A DNA stretch of 64,000 nt. Source: Argentina anserina. Lineage: Eukaryota > Streptophyta > Magnoliopsida > Rosales > Rosaceae. The DNA lies in the NCBI RefSeq assembly GCF_933775445.1, contig NW_026089403.1:310001-374000 (forward strand), given 5' to 3'. The notes under the pieces were generated by a model that ran no database searches, was not told the DNA's origin, and saw only the letters and a program-made list of their open reading frames with translations. Within the stretch, counting starts at the first letter, position 1; each line of letters begins with the position of its first letter. The translations under genes were made by a program, and so were the position numbers. This document shows positions 1-12,669 of this stretch, piece by piece.

Positions 1-49
1 TGTGTATCTTTTCATTTCTCGTTTGAGTATCTTTCTGTAAGGTTTTCTG

Positions 50-2601
50 ATGCGAGTTTCTATTGTATTTGAGAGTTTTGCAAGTGTGGGAGTGTGTTTC
101 TTTCAAACTGAGTATCTTTACATCGTTTGCGTATCTTTACTATTCCAATTGTGTATCTTTACATCGTTTGCATTTCTTTACTATTCCAATTGTGTATCTT
201 TTCATTTCTCGTTTGAGTATCTTTCTGTAAGACTTCTGATGCGAGTTTCTATTGTATTTGAGAGTTTTGCAAGTGTGGGAGTGTGTTTCTTACAAACTGA
301 GTATCTTTACATCGTTTGCGTATCTTTACTATTCCAATTGTGTATCTTTTCATTTCTCGTTTGAGTATCTTTCTGTAAGGCTTCTGATGCGAGTTTCTAT
401 TGTATTTGAGAGTTTTGCAAGTGTGGGAGTGTGTTTCTTACAAACTGAGTATCTTTACATCGTTTGCGTATCTTTAATATTCCAATTGTGTATCTTTTCA
501 TTTCTCGTTTGAGTATCTTTCTGTAAGGCTTCTGATGCGAGTTTCTATTGTATTTGAGAGTTTTGCAAGTGTGGGAGTGTGTTTCTTTCTAACTGAGTAT
601 CTTTACATCGTTTGCGTATCTTTACTATTCCAATTGTGTATCTTTACATCGTTTGCGTATCTTTACTATTCCAATTGTGTATCTTTTCATTTCTCGTTTG
701 AGTATCTTTCTGTAAGGTTTTCTGATGCGAGTTTCTATTGTATTTGAGAGTTTTGCAAGTGTGGGAGTGTGTTTCTTTCAAACTGAGTATCTTTACATCG
801 TTTGCGTATCTTTACTATTCCAATTGTGTATCTTTACATCGTTTGCATTTCTTTACTATTCCAATTGTGTATCTTTTCATTTCTCGTTTGAGTATCTTTC
901 TGTAAGACTTCTGATGCGAGTTTCTATTGTATTTGAGAGTTTTGCAAGTGTGGGAGTGTGTTTCTTACAAACTGAGTATCTTTACATCGTTTGCGTATCT
1001 TTAATATTCCAATTGTGTATCTTTTCATTTCTCGTTTGAGTATCTTTCCGTAAGGCTTCTGATGCGAGATTCTATTGTATTTGAGAGTTTTGCAAGTGTG
1101 GGAGTGTGTTTCTTTCAAACTGAGTATCTTTACATCGTTTGCGTATCTTTAATATTCCAATTGTGTATCTTTTCATTTCTCGTTTGAGTATGTTTCTGTA
1201 AGGCTTCTGATGCGAGTTTCTATTGTATTTGAGAGTTTTGCAAGTGTGGGAGTGTGTTTCTTTCAAACTGAGTATCTTTACATCGTTTGCCTATCTTTAC
1301 TATTCCAATTGTGTATCTTTACATCGTTTGCGTATCTTTACTATTCCAATTGTGTATCTTTTCATTTCTCGTTTGAGTATCTTTCTGTAAGGTTTTCTGA
1401 TGCGAGTTTCTATTGTATTTGAGAGTTTTGCAAGTGTGGGAGTGTGTTTCTTTCAAACTGAGTATCTTTACATCGTTTGCGTATCTTTACTATTCCAATT
1501 GTGTATCTTTACATCGTTTGCATTTCTTTACTATTCCAATTGTGTATCTTTTCATTTCTCGTTTGAGTATCTTTCTGTAAGACTTCTGATGCGAGTTTCT
1601 ATTGTATTTGAGAGTTTTGCAAGTGTGGGAGTGTGTTTCTTACAAACTGAGTATCTTTACATCGTTTGCGTATCTTTAATATTCCAATTGTGTATCTTTT
1701 CATTTCTCGTTTGAGTATCTTTCTGTAAGGCTTCTGATGCGAGTTTCTATTGTATTTGAGAGTTTTGCAAGTGTGGGAGTGTGTTTCTTACAAACTGAGT
1801 ATCTTTACATCGTTTGCGTATCTTTAATAATCCAATTGTGTATCTTTTCATTTCTCGTTTGAGTATCTTTCTGTAAGGCTTCTGATGCGAGTTTCTATTG
1901 TATTTGAGAGTTTTGCAAGTGTGGGAGTGTGTTTCTTTCTAACTGAGTATCTTTACATCGTTTGCCTATCTTTACTATTCCAATTGTGTATCTTTACATC
2001 GTTTGCGTATCTTTACTATTCCAATTGTGTATCTTTTCATTTCTCGTTTGAGTATCTTTCTGTAAGGTTTTCTGATGCGAGTTTCTATTGTATTTGAGAG
2101 TTTTGCAAGTGTGGGAGTGTGTTTCTTTCAAACTGAGTATCTTTACATCGTTTGCGTATCTTTACTATTCCAATTGTGTATCTTTACATCGTTTGCATTT
2201 CTTTACTATTCCAATTGTGTATCTTTTCATTTCTCGTTTGAGTATCTTTCTGTAAGACTTCTGATGCGAGTTTCTATTGTATTTGAGAGTTTTGCAAGTG
2301 TGGGAGTGTGTTTCTTACAAACTGAGTATCTTTACATCGTTTGCGTATCTTTAATATTCCAATTGTGTATCTTTTCATTTCTCGTTTGAGTATCTTTCCG
2401 TAAGGCTTCTGATGCGAGTTTCTATTGTATTTGAGAGTTTTGCAAGTGTGGGAGTGTGTTTCTTTCAAACTGAGTATCTTTACATCGTTTGCCTATCTTT
2501 ACTATTCCAATTGTGTATCTTTACATCGTTTGCGTATCTTTACTATTCCAATTGTGTATCTTTTCATTTCTCGTTTGAGTATCTTTCTGTAAGGTTTTCT
2601 G
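50..2601 (+). repeat. Satellite domain I: 675-bp higher-order repeat
   Basis: The pattern of monomer lengths 189, 148, 148 and 190 bp (total 675) repeats with starts at 50, 725 and 1400. The fourth copy, 2075-2601, has lost one 148-bp monomer and is 527 bp. Marker variants recur in register, for example GCATTTC in the extra module, CTTACAAACTG, and the GGTTTTCTGATG junction. The partial monomer at 1-49 belongs to the preceding unit. Confidence 0.85.
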
Positions 2602-5600
2602 ATGCGAGTTTCTATTGAATTTGAGAGTTTTGCAAGTGTGGGAGAGTGTTTCTTTCAAACTGAGTATCTTTACATCCTTTGCGTATCTTTACTATTCCAA
2701 TGGTGTATCTTTTCATTTATCGTTTGAGTATCTTTCTGTAAGGCTTCTGATGCGAGTTTCTATTGTATTTGAGAGTTTTGCAAGTGTGGGAGTGTGTTTC
2801 TTTCAAACTGAGTATCTTTACATCCTTTGCGTATCTTTACTATTCCAATTGTGTTCTTTACATCGTTTGCATATCTTTACTATTCCAATTGTGTATCTTT
2901 TCATTTCTCGTTTGAGTATCTTTCTGTAAGACTTCTGATGCGAGTTTCTATTGTATTTGAGAATTTTGCAAGTGTGGGAGTGTGTTTCTTTCAAACTGAG
3001 TATCTTTACATCGTTTGCGTATCTTTAATATTCCAATTGTGTATCTTTTCATTTCTCGTTTGAGTATCTTTCTGTAAGGCTTCTGATGCGAGTTTCTATT
3101 GTATTTGAGAGTTTTGCAAGTGTGGGAGTGTGTTTCTTTCAAACTGAGTATCTTTACATCGTTTGCCTATCTTTACTATTCCAACTGTGTATCTTTTCAT
3201 TTCTCGTTTGAGTATCTTTCTGTAAGGCTTCTGATGCGAGTTTCTATTGTATTTGAGAGTTTTCCAAGTGTGGGAGTGTGTTTCTTTCAAACTGAGTATC
3301 TTTACATCGTTTGCGTATCTTTACTATTCCAATTGTGTATCTTTTCATTTTTCGTTTGAGTATCTTTCTGTAAGGTTTTCTGATGCGAGTTTCTATTGTA
3401 TTTGAGAGTTTTGCAAGTGTGGGAGTGTGTTTCTTTCAAACTGAGTATCTTTACATCGTTTGCGTATCTTTACTATTCCAACTGTGTCTCTTTTCATTTC
3501 TCGTTTGAGTATCTTTCTGTAAGGCTTCTGATGCGAGTTTCTATTGTATTTGAGAGTTTTCCAAGTGTGGGAGTGTGTTTCTTTCAAACTGAGTATCTTT
3601 ACATCGTTTGCGTATCTTTACTATTCCAATTGTGTATCTTTACATCGTTTGCATATCTTTACTATTCCAATTGTGTATCTTTTCATTTCTCGTTTGAGTA
3701 TCTTTCTGTAAGACTTCTGATGCGAGTTTCTATTGTATTTGAGAGTTTTGCAAGTGTCGGAGTGTGTTTCTTTCAAACTGAGTATCTTTACATCGTTTGC
3801 GTATATTTAATATTCCAATTGTGTATCTTTTCATTTCTCGTTTGAGTATCTTTCTGTAAGGCTTCTGATGCGAGTTTCTATTGTATTTGAGAGTTTTGCA
3901 AGTGTGGGAGTGTGTTTCTTTCAAACTGAGTATCTTTACATCGTTTGTGTATCTTTACTATTCCAATTGTGTTCTTTACATCGTTTGCATATCTTTACTA
4001 TTCCAATTGTGTATCTTTTCATTTCTCGTTTGAGTATCTTTCTGTAAGGCTTCTGATGCGAGTTTCTATTGTATTTGAGAGTTTTGCAAGTGTGGGAGTG
4101 TGTTTCTTTCTAACTGAGTATCTTTACATCGTTTGCGTATCTTTACTATTCCAATTGTGTATCTTTTCATTTCTCGTTTGAGTATCTTTCTGTAAGGCTT
4201 CTGATGCGAGTTTCTATTGTATTTGAGAGTTTTGCAAGTGTGGGAGTGTGTTTCTTTCAAACTGAGTATCTTTACATCGTTTGCCTATCTTTACTATTCC
4301 AATTGTGTATCTTTACATCGTTTGCGTATCTTTACTATTCCAATTGTGTATCTTTTCATTTCTCGTTTGAGTATCTTTCTGTAAGGTTTTCTGATGCGAG
4401 TTTCTATTGAATTTGAGAGTTTTGCAAGTGTGGGAGAGTGTTTCTTTCAAACTGAGTATCTTTACATCCTTTGCGTATCTTTACTATTCCAATGGTGTAT
4501 CTTTTCATTTATCGTTTGAGTATCTTTCTGTAAGGCTTCTGATGCGAGTTTCTATTGTATTTGAGAGTTTTGCAAGTGTGGGAGTGTGTTTCTTTCAAAC
4601 TGAGTATCTTTACATCGTTTGCGTATCTTTACTATTCCAATTGTGTATCTTTTCATTTTTCGTTTGAGTATCTTTCTGTAAGGGCTTCTGATGCGAGTTT
4701 CTATTGTATTTGAGAGTTTTGCAAGTGTGGGAGTGTGTTTCTTTCAAACTGAGTATCTTTACATCGTTTGCGTATCTTTAATATTCCAATTGTGTATCTT
4801 TTCATTTCTCGTTTGAGTATGTTTCTGTAAGGCTTCTGATGCGAGTTTCTATTGTATTTGAGAGTTTTGCAAGTGTGGGAGTGTGTTTCTTTCAAACTGA
4901 GTATCTTTACATCGTTTGCGTATCTTTACTATTCCAATTGTGTATCTTTACATCGTTTGCGTATCTTTACTATTCCAATTGTGTATCTTTTCATTTCTCG
5001 TTTGAGTATCTTTCTGTAAGGTTTTCTGATGCGAGTTTCTATTGTATTTGAGAGTTTTGCAAGTGTGGGAGTGTGTTTCTTTCAAACTGAGTATCTTTAC
5101 ATCGTTTGCGTATCTTTACTATTCCAATTGTGTATCTTTACATCGTTTGCATTTCTTTACTATTCCAATTGTGTATCTTTTCATTTCTCGTTTGAGTATC
5201 TTTCTGTAAGACTTCTGATGCGAGTTTCTATTGTATTTGAGAGTTTTGCAAGTGTGGGAGTGTGTTTCTTACAAACTGAGTATCTTTACATCGTTTGCGT
5301 ATCTTTAATATTCCAATTGTGTATCTTTTCATTTCTCGTTTGAGTATCTTTCTGTAAGGCTTCTGATGCGAGTTTCTATTGTATTTGAGAGTTTTGCAAG
5401 TGTGGGAGTGTGTTTCTTACAAACTGAGTATCTTTACATCGTTTGCGTATCTTTAATATTCCAATTGTGTATCTTTTCATTTCTCGTTTGAGTATCTTTC
5501 TGTAAGGCTTCTGATGCGAGTTTCTATTGTATTTGAGAGTTTTGCAAGTGTGGGAGTGTGTTTCTTTCTAACTGAGTATCTTTACATCGTTTGCCTATCT

Positions 5601-7464
5601 TTACTATTCCAATTGTGTATCTTTACATCGTTTGCGTATCTTTACTATTCCAATTGTGTATCTTTTCATTTCTCGTTTGAGTATCTTTCTGTAAGGTTTT
5701 CTGATGCGAGTTTCTATTGTATTTGAGAGTTTTGCAAGTGTGGGAGTGTGTTTCTTTCAAACTGAGTATCTTTACATCGTTTGCGTATCTTTACTATTCC
5801 AATTGTGTATCTTTACATCGTTTGCATTTCTTTACTATTCCAATTGTGTATCTTTTCATTTCTCGTTTGAGTATCTTTCTGTAAGACTTCTGATGCGAGT
5901 TTCTATTGTATTTGAGAGTTTTGCAAGTGTGGGAGTGTGTTTCTTACAAACTGAGTATCTTTACATCGTTTGCGTATCTTTAATATTCCAATTGTGTATC
6001 TTTTCATTTCTCGTTTGAGTATCTTTCTGTAAGGCTTCTGATGCGAGTTTCTATTGTATTTGAGAGTTTTGCAAGTGTGGGAGTGTGTTTCTTTCAAACT
6101 GAGTATCTTTACATCGTTTGCCTATCTTTACTATTCCAATTGTGTATCTTTACATCGTTTGCGTATCTTTACTATTCCAATTGTGTATCTTTTCATTTCT
6201 CGTTTGAGTATCTTTCTGTAAGGTTTTCTGATGCGAGTTTCTATTGAATTTGAGAGTTTTGCAAGTGTGGGAGAGTGTTTCTTTCAAACTGAGTATCTTT
6301 ACATCCTTTGCGTATCTTTACTATTCCAATGGTGTATCTTTTCATTTATCGTTTGAGTATCTTTCTGTAAGGCTTCTGATGCGAGTTTCTATTGTATTTG
6401 AGAGTTTTGCAAGTGTGGGAGTGTGTTTCTTTCAAACTGAGTATCTTTACATCGTTTGAGTATCTTTACTATTCCAATTGTGTATCTTTTCATTTTTCGT
6501 TTGAGTATCTTTCTGTAAGGGCTTCTGATGCGAGTTTCTATTGTATTTGAGAGTTTTGCAAGTGTGGGAGTGTGTTTCTTTCAAACTGAGTATCTTTACA
6601 TCGTTTGCGTATCTTTAATATTCCAATTGTGTATCTTTTCATTTCTCGTTTGAGTATGTTTCTGTAAGGCTTCTGATGCGAGTTTCTATTGTATTTGAGA
6701 GTTTTGCAAGTGTGGGAGTGTGTTTCTTTCAAACTGAGTATCTTTACATCGTTTGCCTATCTTTACTATTCCAATTGTGTATCTTTACATCGTTTGCGTA
6801 TCTTTACTATTCCAATTGTGTATCTTTTCATTTCTCGTTTGAGTATCTTTCTGTAAGGTTTTCTGATGCGAGTTTCTATTGTATTTGAGAGTTTTGCAAG
6901 TGTGGGAGTGTGTTTCTTTCAAACTGAGTATCTTTACATCCTTTGCGTATCTTTACTATTCCAATTGTGTTCTTTACATCGTTTGCATATCTTTACTATT
7001 CCAATTGTGTATCTTTTCATTTCTCGTTTGAGTATCTTTCTGTAAGGCTTCTGATGCGAGTTTCTATTGTATTTGAGAGTTTTGCAAGTGTGGGAGTGTG
7101 TTTCTTTCTAACTGAGTATCTTTACATCGTTTGCGTATCTTTACTATTCCAATTGTGTTCTTTACATCGTTTGCATATCTTTACTATTCCAATTGTGTAT
7201 CTTTTCATTTCTCGTTTGAGTATCTTTCTGTAAGGCTTCTGATGCGAGTTTCTATTGTATTTGAGAGTTTTGCAAGTGTGGGAGTGTGTTTCTTTCAAAC
7301 TGAGTATCTTTACATCGTTTGCGTATGTTTACTATTCCAACTGTGTATCTTTTCATTTCTCGTTTGAGTATCTATCTGTAAGGCTTCTGATGCGAGTTTC
7401 TATTGTATTTGAGAGTTTTGCAAGTGTGAGAGTGTGTTTCTTTCAAACTGAGTATCTTTACATC
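2602..7464 (+). repeat. Satellite domain I, rearranged part with kilobase-scale duplications
   Basis: Blocks of the 675-bp type are copied at longer offsets. About 535-2000 matches 4839-6300 at offset 4304, 1885-2750 matches 5514-6380 at offset 3629, and 4204-4900 matches 6041-6740 at offset 1837. Private variants shared by the copies include GGGAGAGTGTTTC, CATCCTTTGCG and TTCATTTATCG. The 40-bp GTGTTCTTTACATCG module first appears here. Offsets were inferred from matching marker positions, not from a full alignment. Confidence 0.75.
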
Positions 7465-10400
7465 ATTTGCCTATCTTTACTATTCCAATTGTGTATCTTT
7501 ACATCGTTTGCGTATCTTTACTATTCCAATTGTGTATCTTTTCATTTCTCGTTTGAGTATCTTTCTATAAGGCTTTCTGATGCGAGTTTCTATTGAATTT
7601 GAGAGTTTTGCAAGTGTGGGAGTGTGTTTCTTTCAAATTGAGTATCTTTACATCGTTTGCGTATCTTTACTATTCCAATTGCGTATCTTTTCATTTTTCG
7701 TTTGAGTATCTTTCTGTAAGGCTTCTAATGCGAGTTTCTATTGTATTTGAGAGTTTTGCAAGTGTGGGAGTGTGTTTCTTTCAAACTGAGTATCTTTACA
7801 TCGTTTGCGTATCTTTACTATTCCAATTGTGTTTCTTTTCATTTCTCGTTTGAGTATCTTTCTGTAAGGCTTTCTGATGCGAATTTCTATTGAATTTGAG
7901 AGTTTTGCAAGTGTGGGAGTGTGTTTCTTTCAAACTGAGTATCTTTACATCGTTTGCGTATCTTTACAATTCCAATTGTGTATCTTTTCATTTCTCGTTT
8001 AAGTATCTTTCTGTAAGGCTTCTGATGCGAGTTTCTATTGTATTTGAGAGTTTTGCAAGTGTGGGAGTGTGTTTCTTTCAAACTGAGTATCTTTACATCG
8101 TTTGCGTATCTTTACTATTCCAATTGTGTATCTTTACATCGTTTGCATATCTTTACTATTCCAATTGTGTATCTTTTCATTTCTCGTTTGAGTATCTTTC
8201 TGTAAGACTTCTGATGCGAGTTTCTATTGTATTTGAGAGTTTTGCAAGTGTCGGAGTGTGTTTCTTTCAAACTGAGTATCTTTACATCGTTTGCGTATCT
8301 TTAATATTCCAATTGTGTATCTTTTCATTTCTCGTTTGAGTATCTTTCTGTAAGGCTTCTGATGCGAGTTTCTATTGTATTTGAGAGTTTTGCAAGTGTG
8401 GGAGTGTGATTCTTTCAAACTGAGTATCTTTACATCGTTTGCCTATCTTTACTATTCCAATTGTGTATCTTTACATCGTTTGCGTATCTTTACTATTCCA
8501 ATTGTGTATCTTTTCAGTTCTCGTTTGAGTATCTTTCTGTAAGGTTTTCTGATGCGAGTTTCTATTGTATTTGAGAGTTTTGCAAGTGTGGGAGTGTGTT
8601 TCTTTCAAACTGAGTATCTTTACATCCTTTGCGTATCTTTACTATTCCAATTGTGTATCTTTTCATTTATCGTTTGAGTATCTTTCTGTAAGGCTTCTGA
8701 TGCGAGATTCTATTGTATTTGAGAGTTTTGCAAGTGTGGGAGTGTGTTTCTTTCAAACTGAGTATCTTTACATCGTTTGTGTATCTTTACTATTCCAATT
8801 GTGTTCTTTACATCGTTTGCATATCTTTACTATTCCAATTGTGTATCTTTTCATTTCTCGTTTGAGTATCTTTCTGTAAGGCTTCTGATGCGAGTTTCTA
8901 TTGTATTTGAGAGTTTTGCAAGTGTGGGAGTGTGTTTCTTTCAAACTGAGTATCTTTACATCGTTTGCGTATCTTTACTATTCCAATTGTGTATCTTTTC
9001 ATTTCTCGTTTGAGTATCTTTCTGTAAGGTTTTCTGATGCGAGTTTCTATTGTATTTGAGAGTTTTGCAAGTGTGGGAGTGTGTTTCTTTCAAACTGAGT
9101 ATCTTTACATCGTTTGCCTATCTTTACTATTCCAATTGTGTATCTTTACATCGTTTGCGTATCTTTACTATTCCAATTGTGTATCTTTTCAGTTCTCGTT
9201 TGAGTATCTTTCTGTAAGGTTTTCTGATGCGAGTTTCTATTGTATTTGAGAGTTTTGCAAGTGTGGGAGTGTGTTTCTTTCAAACTGAGTATCTTTACAT
9301 CGTTTGCCTATCTTTACTATTCCAATTGTGTATCTTTACATCGTTTGCGTATCTTTACTATTCCAATTGTGTATCTTTTCAGTTCTCGTTTGAGTATCTT
9401 TCTGTAAGGTTTTCTGATGCGAGTTTCTATTGTATTTGAGAGTTTTGCAAGTGTGGGAGTGTGTTTCTTTCAAACTGAGTATCTTTACATCCTTTGCGTA
9501 TCTTTACTATTCCAATTGTGTATCTTTTCATTTATCGTTTGAGTATCTTTCTGTAAGGCTTCTGATGCGAGATTCTATTGTATTTGAGAGTTTTGCAAGT
9601 GTGGGAGTGTGTTTCTTTCAAACTGAGTATCTTTACATCGTTTGCGTATCTTTACTATTCCAATTGTGTTCTTTACATCGTTTGCATATCTTTACTATTC
9701 CAATTGTGTATCTTTTCATTTCTCGTTTGAGTATCTTTCTGTAAGGCTTCTGATGCGAGTTTCTATTGTATTTGAGAGTTTTGCAAGTGTGGGAGTGTGT
9801 TTCTTTCTAACTGAGTATCTTTACATCGTTTGCGTATCTTTACTATTCCAATTGTGTTCTTTACATCGTTTGCATATCTTTACTATTCCAATTGTGTTCT
9901 TTACATCGTTTGCATATCTTTACTATTCCAATTGTGTATCTTTTCATTTCTCGTTTGAGTATCTTTCTGTAAGGCTTCTGATGCGAGTTTCTATTGTATT
10001 TGAGAGTTTTGCAAGTGTGGGAGTGTGTTTCTTTCAAACTGAGTATCTTTACATCGTTTGCGTATGTTTACTATTCCAACTGTGTATCTTTTCATTTCTC
10101 GTTTGAGTATCTATCTGTAAGGCTTCTGATGCGAGTTTCTATTGTATTTGAGAGTTTTGCAAGTGTGGGAGTGTGTTTCTTTCTAACTGAGTATCTTTAC
10201 ATCGTTTGCGTATCTTTACTATTCCAATTGTGTTCTTTACATCGTTTGCATATCTTTACTATTCCAATTGTGTATCTTTTCATTTCTCGTTTGAGTATCT
10301 TTCTGTAAGGCTTCTAATGCGAGTTTCTATTGTATTTGAGAGTTTTGCAAGTGTGGGAGTGTGTTTCTTTCAAACTGAGTATCTTTACATCGTTTGCGTA

Positions 10401-12669
10401 TCTTTACTATTCCAATTGTGTTTCTTTTCATTTCTCGTTTGAGTATCTTTCTGTAAGGCTTTCTGATGCGAGTTTCTATTAAATTTGAGAGTTTTGCAAG
10501 TGTGGGAGTGTGTTTCTTTCAAATTGAGTATCTTTACATCGTTTGCGTATCTTTACTATTCCAATTGCGTATCTTTTCATTTTTCGTTTGAGTATCTTTC
10601 TGTAAGGCTTCTAATGCGAGTTTCTATTGTATTTGAGAGTTTTGCAAGTGTGGGAGTGTGTTTCTTTCAAACTGAGTATCTTTACATCGTTTGCGTATCT
10701 TTACTATTCCAATTGTGTTTCTTTTCATTTCTCGTTTGAGTATCTTTCTGTAAGGCTTTCTGATGCGAGTTTCTATTGAATTTGAGAGTTTTGCAAGTGT
10801 GGGAGTGTGTTTCTTTCAAACTGAGTATCTTTACATCGTTTGCGTATCTTTACAATTCCAATTGTGTATCTTTTCATTTCTCGTTTAAGTATCTTTCTGT
10901 AAGACTTCTGATGCGAGTTTCTATTGTATTTGAGAGTTTTGCAAGTGTGGGAGTGTGTTTCTTTCAAACTGAGTATCTTTACATCGTTTGCGTATCTTTA
11001 CTATTCCAATTGTGTATCTTTACATCGTTTGCATATCTTTACTATTCCAATTGTGTATCTTTTCATTTCTCGTTTGAGTATCTTTCTGTAAGACTTCTGA
11101 TGCGAGTTTCTATTGTATTTGAGAGTTTTGCAAGTGTCGGAGTGTGTTTCTTTCAAACTGAGTATCTTTACATCGTTTGCGTATCTTTAATATTCCAATT
11201 GTGTATCTTTTCATTTCTCGTTTGAGTATCTTTCTGTAAGGCTTCTGATGCGAGTTTCTATTGTATTTGACAGTTTTGCAAGTGTGGGAGTGTGTTTCTT
11301 TCAAACTGAGTATCTTTACATCGTTTGCCTATCTTTACTATTCCAATTGTGTATCTTTACATCGTTTGCGTATCTTTACTATTCCAATTGTGTATCTTTT
11401 CAGTTCTCGTTTGAGTATCTTTCTGTAAGTTTTTCTGATGCGAGTTTCTATTGTATTTGAGAGTTTTGCAAGTGTGGGAGTGTGTTTCTTTCAAACTGAG
11501 TATCTTTACATCCTTTGCGTATCTTTACTATTCCAATTGTGTATCTTTTCATTTATCGTTTGAGTATCTTTCTGTAAGGCTTCTGATGCGAGATTCTATT
11601 GTATTTGAGAGTTTTGCAAGTGTGGGAGTGTGTTTCTTTCAAACTGAGTATCTTTACATCGTTTGTGTATCTTTACTATTCCAATTGTGTTCTTTACATC
11701 GTTTGCATATCTTTACTATTCCAATTGTGTATCTTTTCATTTCTCGTTTGAGTATCTTTCTGTAAGGCTTCTGATGCGAGTTTCTATTGTATTTGAGAGT
11801 TTTGCAAGTGTGGGAGTGTGTTTCTTTCTAACTGAGTATCTTTACATCGTTTGCGTATCTTTACTATTCCAATTGTGTTCTTTACATCGTTTGCATATCT
11901 TTACTATTCCAATTGTGTATCTTTTCATTTCTCGTTTGAGTATCTTTCTGTAAGGCTTCTGATGCGAGTTTCTATTGTATTTGAGAGTTTTCCATGTGTG
12001 GGAGTGTGTTTCTTTCAAACTGAGTATCTTTACATCGTTTGCGTATGTTTACTATTCCAACTGTGTATCTTTTCATTTCTCGTTTGAGTATCTATCTGTA
12101 AGGCTTCTGATGCGAGTTTCTATTGTATTTGAGAGTTTTGCAAGTGTGGGAGTGTGTTTCTTTCTAACTGAGTATCTTTACATCGTTTGCGTATCTTTAC
12201 TATTCCAATTGTGTTCTTTACATCGTTTGCATATCTTTACTATTCCAATTGTGTATCTTTTCATTTCTCGTTTGAGTATCTTTCTGTAAGGCTTCTAATG
12301 CGAGTTTCTATTCTATTTGAGAGTTTTGCAAGTGTGGGAGTGTGTTTCTTTCAAACTGAGTATCTTTACATCGTTTGCGTATCTTTACTATTCCAATAGT
12401 GTTTCTTTTCATTTCTCGTTTGAGTATCTTTCTGTAAGGCTTTCTGATGCGAGTTTCTATTAAATTTGAGAGTTTTGCAAGTGTGGGAGTGTGTTTCTTT
12501 CAAATTGAGTATCTTTACATCGTTTGCGTATCTTTACTATTCCAATTGCGTATCTTTTCATTTTTCGTTTGAGTATCTTTCTGTAAGGCTTCTAATGCGA
12601 GTTTCTATTGTATTTGACAGTTTTGCAAGTGTGGGAGTGTGTTTCTTTCAAACTGAGTATCTTTACATC
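7465..12669 (+). repeat. About 5-kb satellite HOR, copy 1 (5205 bp)
   Basis: The rare variant ATTTGCC (replacing GTTTGCC after TTTACATC) marks the start at 7465 and recurs at 12670 and 17501. About 30 monomers lie between marks, with many private variants in the same order in later copies, such as TCTATAAGGC, TTCAGTTCTCG, GCGAGATTC, TATCTATCTG and ATTAAATTTG. The block to about 12660 reappears at a constant offset of 10036 bp. Confidence 0.8.
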